Source of the DNA: Dastarcus helophoroides
Taxonomy: Eukaryota; Arthropoda; Insecta; Coleoptera; Bothrideridae
Length of the DNA: 64,000 bases
Assembly (NCBI GenBank): GCA_028583605.1
Contig: CM053331.1
Coordinates: 32,280,411-32,344,410, forward strand
Reading direction: 5' to 3'
The translations under genes were made by a program, and so were the position numbers. The notes beneath the pieces were generated by a model. It searched no databases. It was not told the DNA's origin and worked only from the letters and a program-made list of their open reading frames with translations. The number at the start of each line of letters is the position of its first letter. Position 1 is the stretch's first letter. Below are positions 57,943 to 64,000 of the stretch, in pieces.

Positions 57943-60115
57943 CTTTCATCAATATTATTCAATAATCGGTTCAACTGGTATAAAGACACATTGAATAACA
58001 ATGGTTTTTATAGACAATTTTAAATAAAATTTCGTGTATTATTTATTTCCTAAAAATCGCCTATTCATTAATACCCATTTTTACCATGTTAGAAGATGCA
58101 TTTTGAAAAATCCTTCCTTAGGTCTCACCTACGTACTAGAGGAAAAACCTGTATGAAATTTCATGCTTCTAGATCCACCCGTTTAGGCTCTGAGTTGTCT
58201 GAGATTTTTTAAATAGATTTTAAATGAAAACCTAATTACTCATTTCTTCATAAATTAGTGTTTATCAAAAGTAAGGTTAAAGCATACCCGCCCGCGCTTC
58301 ATCAAATTTATTAAACATTAATTAGACGTTAGATTATTACATCGAATTGAGTTATCCGTTATAAAGATTCTCAAGATATCATCTTTTACAGACCATTACT
58401 CTTCCATTCGGAACGCTTTGATCGTATCAAGGTTCCTCACTGAACTCGATCGATCCGACAGAAATCCCCTGTAAAGTTATGACGCTAACCTCACAAATTC
58501 GTCTGGCAATTCAATTTTCTAATCTAATTTGGGACATCGGCGGGCCGAATACCCCGTGGTCGTTTCCAAGGTACAGAACGAGGCTCGTCGTTGGGGCGGG
58601 GAACGACAATTTGCCAGAAAGTTGGGAGGGAATGTGATATTTCGCCTAATAAGAAAACAAACTCCGGTATTCTTGTGCTGATTAAGTTTATAATTGGAAT
58701 GGCCCAAGCGAAGGTACATCCTTATTCCATGCCGAACATCCTTGAAAGTTCCGACGCTCTAATTGAAACCGTTAAAGTTGCTGTGTACGTGAATATTTAT
58801 TTGCATTCTAAATGGGGCGTATGGAACTTTGGCTATTTCGAATGAATTCTTAATTAAGCCCTGTAAAAGCGAAATCGTGAAGATAAATGCTTCCATTAGA
58901 CCAAATTTATGTTGCGACCGACGAAACAGTAAGAGCATTAGGAAAAATTAGGGCGTGATTTGATTAGCTTTTCAAACATGTGCCAAGGTACAGTTTATTC
59001 AATTCTAGGTCTACTGGTTCATTTAAATCAGGGATGAACAACCTTTTTTTACAACGGGCCAACTACAGATCTGCAGCCGTTCGGACAGTTGATAAGCCTC
59101 TGGCGCATTTTAGGTTGTCGTTTAACCTTTTAATGCCTTTTTTAAGTGTCCGTTTTTGTTTAATTTACCATTTTGCTCACTTTTTTACCTTACTTGATTG
59201 TGCCTAAAATTCAGTTTCTACTGATGACGAAAAAGGTCTGACTTTGGTGCCTAAAATCCGAAGTACCGTCTCATGCAAAGAGGGGATAAAAACAGTATCT
59301 GCTCTGATGTGAAAGTGAGCCGATTTGTTCCATAAATAATGAATGAAAAACTTTCGCCAAATTCATTAAATTTGGAATTATTCAAAAGCGGGGCGAAAAC
59401 AGGCACGCATTTACCGGTATTCCAAATTAGGAACTTAATGCGTCGTGTTTTGAAGTTGTTAAGCTGTGTAAACTCAACAGGTAACAACAAAGCTCCAAAC
59501 TTTATATTTAATCCCATTAATTTCGATTGCAAACCTGCCGCTACACGATAAATTCCCGCTAGCGTGACACCAGAACCGTTTCCATTATGGCATCAAGGAG
59601 AAAAATTAATAACTTTAAATATTTAACGCCGATTATAATTAGCGTAATTAATTATCATCGGTGGCGAAAACTGTTCGGCGGACGAAGTTTTGTTGATGGT
59701 GATTGCGAATTCAAATGGGAATTTTCGCTCGATATGTTCCACTTCCATTTTCATTTCCGACATTTGTTAGTTTTTATGTCGCTGCTTTTAAAACCGAACA
59801 CGCAAAGCGCTTTTATATCCTTTGCAGGCAGATTATAGGTGGCGTGAAGCCTGATAGTTACCGTTTTTATGAGGCACAAAGATGAAATATACGCCGCTTT
59901 GGTGCTATTTCGACTTCCATCCTTAATGATAAATATGCTTTTGCTCATACCTTTAATGAAATGGAAGGCTGTTGATTTTCATCACGGCACAGTACGATGT
60001 CTGATTTCCATTCATTATTTACGACGTCTGCTCTGCATCACTGGCTAGAATAAAAGTGAAGATACATTCACAGCTTCCTAACTAACATATAAAATCAGTA
60101 TATAGGGTCCGCCAT
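57943..60115. other. Single-copy-looking region, no gene recognised
   Basis: About 2.2 kb of balanced sequence. Open frames at 58519-58845, 59251-59551 and 59587-59948 overlap on both strands and show no domain. At 59029 a CAGGGATGAACAACC phrase followed by T-run and CGGGCC resembles a hAT end. The segment 59122-59212 matches 52291-52412 in reverse. Confidence 0.4.
59122..59212 (-). repeat. Dispersed segment, copy 2
   Basis: Reverse copy of 52291-52412 (phrases GTGAGCAAAATGG, AAAAAAGGCATTAAAAGG). It lies about 90 bp inside the hAT-like tip at 59029, so this may be the subterminal part of a non-autonomous family. Confidence 0.65.
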
Positions 60116-61129
60116 TATTTTTTTAATGTTCAATCCATTCGCAAAGGATAACCCTATTATGTTTCCAAAGCACCGCGAGTAGGATGCGAAAATAAGGATA
60201 GATGGCGATGAATTGCCTTCCTAAACAAGGATAGGTTGTAATTTTTGGGTAAGTTCCCTTCGGTAACGAGTTCCATAGCTTGGAATTTATATAGAAAACA
60301 GAGCCTCCGTAGACAGAAGTCCTCACTGTGTCAAGCTGGACCGTACAGGAATTTGCTGTCTTCGACTGTCTTGTATGCCTCAAAAAACTTGCCCTTATTA
60401 TTCCTGTGAGCATCTCCCATGAAAGTACTTGTGAAGAGCGATAAATCACAAACCATCCGCCTGTGCTCTAGTGTTTTAATAGAATCGGCCAAACTCTCGT
60501 CATTAATTAGGCGAATGGATCTTCTTTGAATTGAATCCAAAAAAGCTAAAGTGTGCTTTGGGCCTAAACTTTAAATATGAGAACAGTAGTCAAGTGTTGG
60601 CTTAATTGGAGTTCTGTATAGTGTGAGTAGCTGATGAGATGTGAAGTACTTTTTAGATCTAAAAAGAAGGCCTAGCTTCTAAGAGACGAATTTGGCAATG
60701 ACGAGCATATGATCATCCCAAGAGAAGTTAGTGCTCGCATTCACTCCTAGGATAGACAGATTAAATTTCATCGGGAGGAGTTTAACGTCCATAAGTATGT
60801 TTGTTGCATTATCCCTTGATGTTTTCTTAGAGAAAACCGCGGCCTGAGTTTTTGAAGCGTTGAAGTCGACCAAATGGTTCTTACCCCATTCCAGAATAAT
60901 CTCGAGATCCCGATTAATTGTCTGTATCTGCTGTTCCATTAGTCGATCTGAAGCAGCGATAGATAATGGTTTGTCGGAGAAAAAAGATGACACAAGGTTA
61001 CTATCATCTGCGTTGCTGCATATAGGATTGAAAGTTAAAGCTAAGAGATCGTTTATGTGAAATAGAAATAGAGTAGGAGACAAAACAGACCCCGGAGGCA
61101 CCCCTGCGTTAATCGCAAATGTTTTGGAT
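60116..61129 (-). mobile_element. Jockey/CR1-like non-LTR retrotransposon, 5'-truncated, copy A
   Basis: The minus strand runs from RT motif PPGSVLSPTLFLFHINDLL (61101 downward) through an ADD box that reads NADD, with Asn where Tyr is usual. It continues through DFNASKTQ, SILGVNASTNFSWDDH, the thumb region, and ends in a short A-tail (T-run at 60118-60124). Stops and shifts near 60680 and 60550 break the frame. These elements copy RNA into DNA at a nicked target. Confidence 0.88.
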
Positions 61130-61448
61130 GAGATGAGTTTTTGAGGCGTTAAAGTCGACCAGATTTTTTTTACTCCATCCCAGAATGATCTCGAGATCCC
61201 GAATAATCACCTGTATTTTCTGTTCCTTTAGTCGATCTGAAGCAGCAACAGATAATGGTTGTTAGAAAGAAAATACGACACCAGGCTACTATCATCTGCG
61301 TAATTTTTGAAGCTAAGAGATTATTTATATGTAACACAAACAGAATAGAAGACAGGACAGACCCCTGAGGAACCCTTACATTATTCGCAAAAGTCTTGGA
61401 TGGGATGCCATCGCCGACGACCTAAAAAGATCTGTTAGCGAGGAAACT
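61130..61448 (-). pseudogene. Non-LTR reverse transcriptase fragment, copy B
   Basis: It has the same family signature as its neighbours (GTCGATCTGAAGCAGC near 61236, AGACAGGACAGACCCCTGAG near 61350) but is heavily broken. It covers only the RT core and lacks the 3' end. It lies head to tail between copies A and C. Confidence 0.75.
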
Positions 61449-62590
61449 TTTTTTTTAAGTTTAATCCACTCGCAAAGGGTAACCCCATTATGCTTTCAAA
61501 GCACTGCCAGTAGGATGCAGAAACAAGGATAGATGGCGATGAACCACCTTCTTAAACAAAAATAGGTTGTAATTTTTGGAGAAAATTCCTTTCAATAACA
61601 AGTTCCATAACTGCGAAGTTCTATAAAAAAGAGTCTCCGTAGACAGAAGTCCTCACTGTGTCAAGCTGGACCGCACAGGAATTTGCTGTCTCCGACTGTC
61701 TAGTACGACTCAAGAATCTTGCCCTTGGGGGGATCAATCCTCTTAGTTACTGCGAGCATCTTCCATGATAGTACTTGTAGAAAAGAGACAAGTCACCAAC
61801 CATATGCCTGTGCTCTAGTGTTTCGAGAGAATCGGCCAGACTCTCGTCATCAATTAGGTGAATCGCTCCTCTTTGAATTCAATCCAAGAGAGCTAAAGTG
61901 TGTTTTGGGGCCGAACTCCAAACATAAAAACAGTATTCTAATGTTGGCCTAACTTGAGCTTTGTATAGTGTTAATAGCTGATGAGATGTGAAGTACTTTT
62001 TAGCTCTAAAAAGAAAGCCTACCTTCTGAGAGGCGAATTTGGCAATGGCGCGCACATGATCGTCCCAAGAGAAGTTAGTGCTCGCATTCACTCCTAGGAT
62101 AGATAGATAAGATCCCATCGGAAGGATTTTACCGTCCATTAGTATGTTTGTTGCATTAGTCCTTGCTGTTTTCTTAGAGAAAACCGCGGCCTGAGTTTTT
62201 GAGGCGTTGAAGTCGACCAAATTGTTCTTACTCCATTCCAGAATAATCTGGAGATCTCGATTAATCGTATCTGCTGTTCCCTTAGTCGATCTAAACCAGC
62301 GATAGGTAATGGTTTTTCGGAGGAAAAAGATGGCACAAGGTTACTATCATCTGCGTACATGTATATAGGATTGGAAGGAGTTGAAGCTAAGAAATCGTTT
62401 TTGTGTAACAGAAATAGAGTAGGAGACAGACCAGGCCCCTGAGGTACCCCTGCGTTAATCGCATAGAATTTCAAATTTAATATAGAAGCGGCATTCAATT
62501 TAACACAAGTGAAGCTAACATAAACTTGAGACAGCATGAGAGTCGGAATGTTTACAAATAGATTTGTAACCCGTGATTCCAATTACATCA
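61449..62590 (-). mobile_element. Jockey/CR1-like non-LTR retrotransposon, 5'-truncated, copy C
   Basis: Starts with an A-tail (T-run 61449-61457) and a 3' region like that of copy A. The frames are 61879-62220 (DFNASKTQ, SILGVNASTNFSWDDH) and 62139-62582 (GLSPTLFLLHKNDFL, then YADDSNL). The catalytic box is intact, but a frameshift near 62180-62240 separates the two parts. The 5' part (endonuclease, ORF1) is absent. Confidence 0.85.
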
Positions 62591-62875
62591 ACTCTTTTTT
62601 CCTGCCTTTTATAAAGATTTGTTCTTTTTAGAATCGAGTGTATCCTTTTGTTTATTTTTATGCGACACATTTTTTAGATGATTAATTGAGTTATGCATTT
62701 TGAAAGTCATCATAAATTGAAATGTAAATACTTGAAATTATGATTAAAATGTTTAACAATCTCTAGATTTTGTAGTAAGCAACCAAGTTTGGCAACGTCG
62801 TTCATCAGTTTAGTCTTTGTTTACTTTAAAAGTTAGATGAAGTTTTGGTTTATTAGTTATTAATTTGAAGACAGA

Positions 62876-63213
62876 ATGGTTAGACAGTGCATTGTGTGTC
62901 GTAAAAGGCAAGTAGTTGGTGAAAATATCGCTCAAAGCGACAAAATAACTTTTCATCGGTAAGTAACCTTGACAGCAAGTCATAGGCGTAGAATATACTA
63001 CTGCTCTTCGTTAAAATTTTTGAATAGGCTCCCAAAAGATCAAAATTTAAGAAATGAGTGGTTCTCAATCTTAGGACTTGGTAATAAATACATTTCTGAC
63101 AAAAGTGAAGTTTGTTCAGAGCATTTTCATCCTGAAGATATTGAAGATAAACCAAGTGGTAGAAAAGTTTTGAAAAAAGGAGTGGTTCCAAAAGTTTTCA
63201 GTAAAGATATTTT
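62876..63213 (+). CDS. THAP-domain protein, first two exons of a gene that continues right
   Basis: Exon 1 (62876-62958) gives MVRQCIVCRKRQ and ends ITFHR. A 69-bp intron with GTAAGT donor (62959) and AG acceptor (63026-63027) follows. Exon 2 (63028-63213) gives LPKDQNLRNEWF, VCSEHFHPEDI and GVVPKVF, completing a C2CH THAP finger with its terminal hydrophobic box. A second GTAAGT donor follows at 63214. A possible exon 3 starts after the AG at 63480 and stays in frame for about 20 codons. Further exons (about 63650-63758, 63811-63903) are uncertain. THAP proteins bind DNA and many are P-transposase relatives. The finger here has no damage, so this may be a host gene or a young element. Confidence 0.85.
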
Positions 63214-64000
63214 GTAAGTTTTTTTATGAAATACATCTATATTATTATTACATAACTTTGTACTTAGTTTTCAAATGAAAAAATCTTATGACTGTAAGCC
63301 TCAAAACCAATTGCTAAAATTCTATCAGTAATAGAATTAAGAATGTCTGATCGATTTTTTTATTAAGATATTATTTTAATTAAGTTGTATTTATATTTTT
63401 TTGTACTGACTTGCACAGCCCACCATATATTTTGATTAATAAATAAACCCTATAAAAATGTACGTAATTTTTGTCCGCAGTGCCGATGGAAGTGAAAGCC
63501 AAACTAATATTAATAATTTTAGTTTGCAAATTGTAAAATTTTAATTTTTGATGCCACAAGTAAGTTGAAAATTCAAAAAATACCGTTATTCCTTAGTATT
63601 GCATTTTCACTTTTGTCGGCAATCCCGATGACTACATAAACTTTTCTAGACCTTCCATGTCTCAAGATAAAGAGAGCGTAGTTTTGAAAACTCCCGAAAG
63701 AGATAATCCGCAAACAAAAATATGTTCTAACTCTTCTAGTGACACATTAAGTGTGACGGTAAAATGAGTAAATTAGAACTATTTTTTTTTATTATGTCTA
63801 TGTTTTATAGTTCCTTTAAGGAGATATATGAAGAGCATAATATTCATGAAAGTAGTAGTTTTACGGGTACATCTTCAACAGGATCTCCTCCTAGTAAAAA
63901 GTAGTTCATATTTCATATTTTCAGATTTAGCTATCTACGTAATTTTTTTAATTATAGATTTAGAAAAACTGGTCCGGATATGGAACTTTCTACAAAAATA

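Overview
This is animal DNA, most likely from an arthropod and probably an insect such as a beetle. It is very AT-rich. It holds P-type, pogo-type, hAT-like and Mutator-like DNA transposons, a Ty3/gypsy LTR element, jockey/CR1-like non-LTR fragments, THAP-domain genes with a spliceosomal intron, and decayed satellite DNA. I see no bacterial operon, rRNA, tRNA or CRISPR. The species guess is inference.

Layout. 1-1.4 kb: a long open reading frame of a protein family found repeatedly in arthropod and cnidarian genomes, open at its 5' end. 2.6-24.4 kb: T-rich or A-rich decayed satellite with monomers of about 0.3-0.5 kb. It is broken by four arrays of heptamer repeats (5.4, 17.2, 19.9 and 21.4 kb), one 20-bp tandem repeat (14.0 kb), dispersed copies of an inverted-repeat element, and islands of ordinary single-copy-looking DNA. 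24.87-31.34 kb: a candidate hAT-like element filled with a higher-order tandem repeat. 31.3-33.6 kb: single-copy-looking DNA.

33.63-49.52 kb: an old Ty3/gypsy element on the minus strand (gag, zinc knuckle, protease/RT remnant, RNase H, integrase, two LTRs, primer-binding site). It was later invaded by at least four DNA transposons, and I could place each junction from target-site duplications (TSDs): a Mutator-like 1.25-kb element (9-bp TSD), a THAP/P-type element (7-bp TSD), a pogo-type element (TA) and a small pogo-type MITE (TA). The P element itself holds a 4.16-kb terminal-inverted-repeat element (8-bp TSD). That element contains a 590-bp dispersed repeat, which in turn was hit by a 528-bp hairpin element (12-bp TSD). 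This makes a nest five layers deep. Removing the four first-level insertions leaves about 4.3 kb of gypsy DNA.

49.7-52.0 kb: a DDE/IS630-type element with very long inverted repeats and a broken transposase. 52.12-57.93 kb: a hAT-like element carrying a second pogo-type transposon. 57.9-60.1 kb: single-copy-looking DNA. 60.1-62.6 kb: three non-LTR retrotransposon fragments in a row. 62.88 kb to the right edge: the start of an apparently intact THAP-domain gene with a recognisable intron.

Almost every transposase or polymerase gene here is broken, so the window reads as a transposon graveyard. The points most worth following are: the fully dated insertion nest; a fold-back repeat family whose centre resembles a hammerhead ribozyme core; several terminal-inverted-repeat elements that carry satellite-like DNA instead of a gene; and two pogo transposases that both end in a PHD-like zinc finger.
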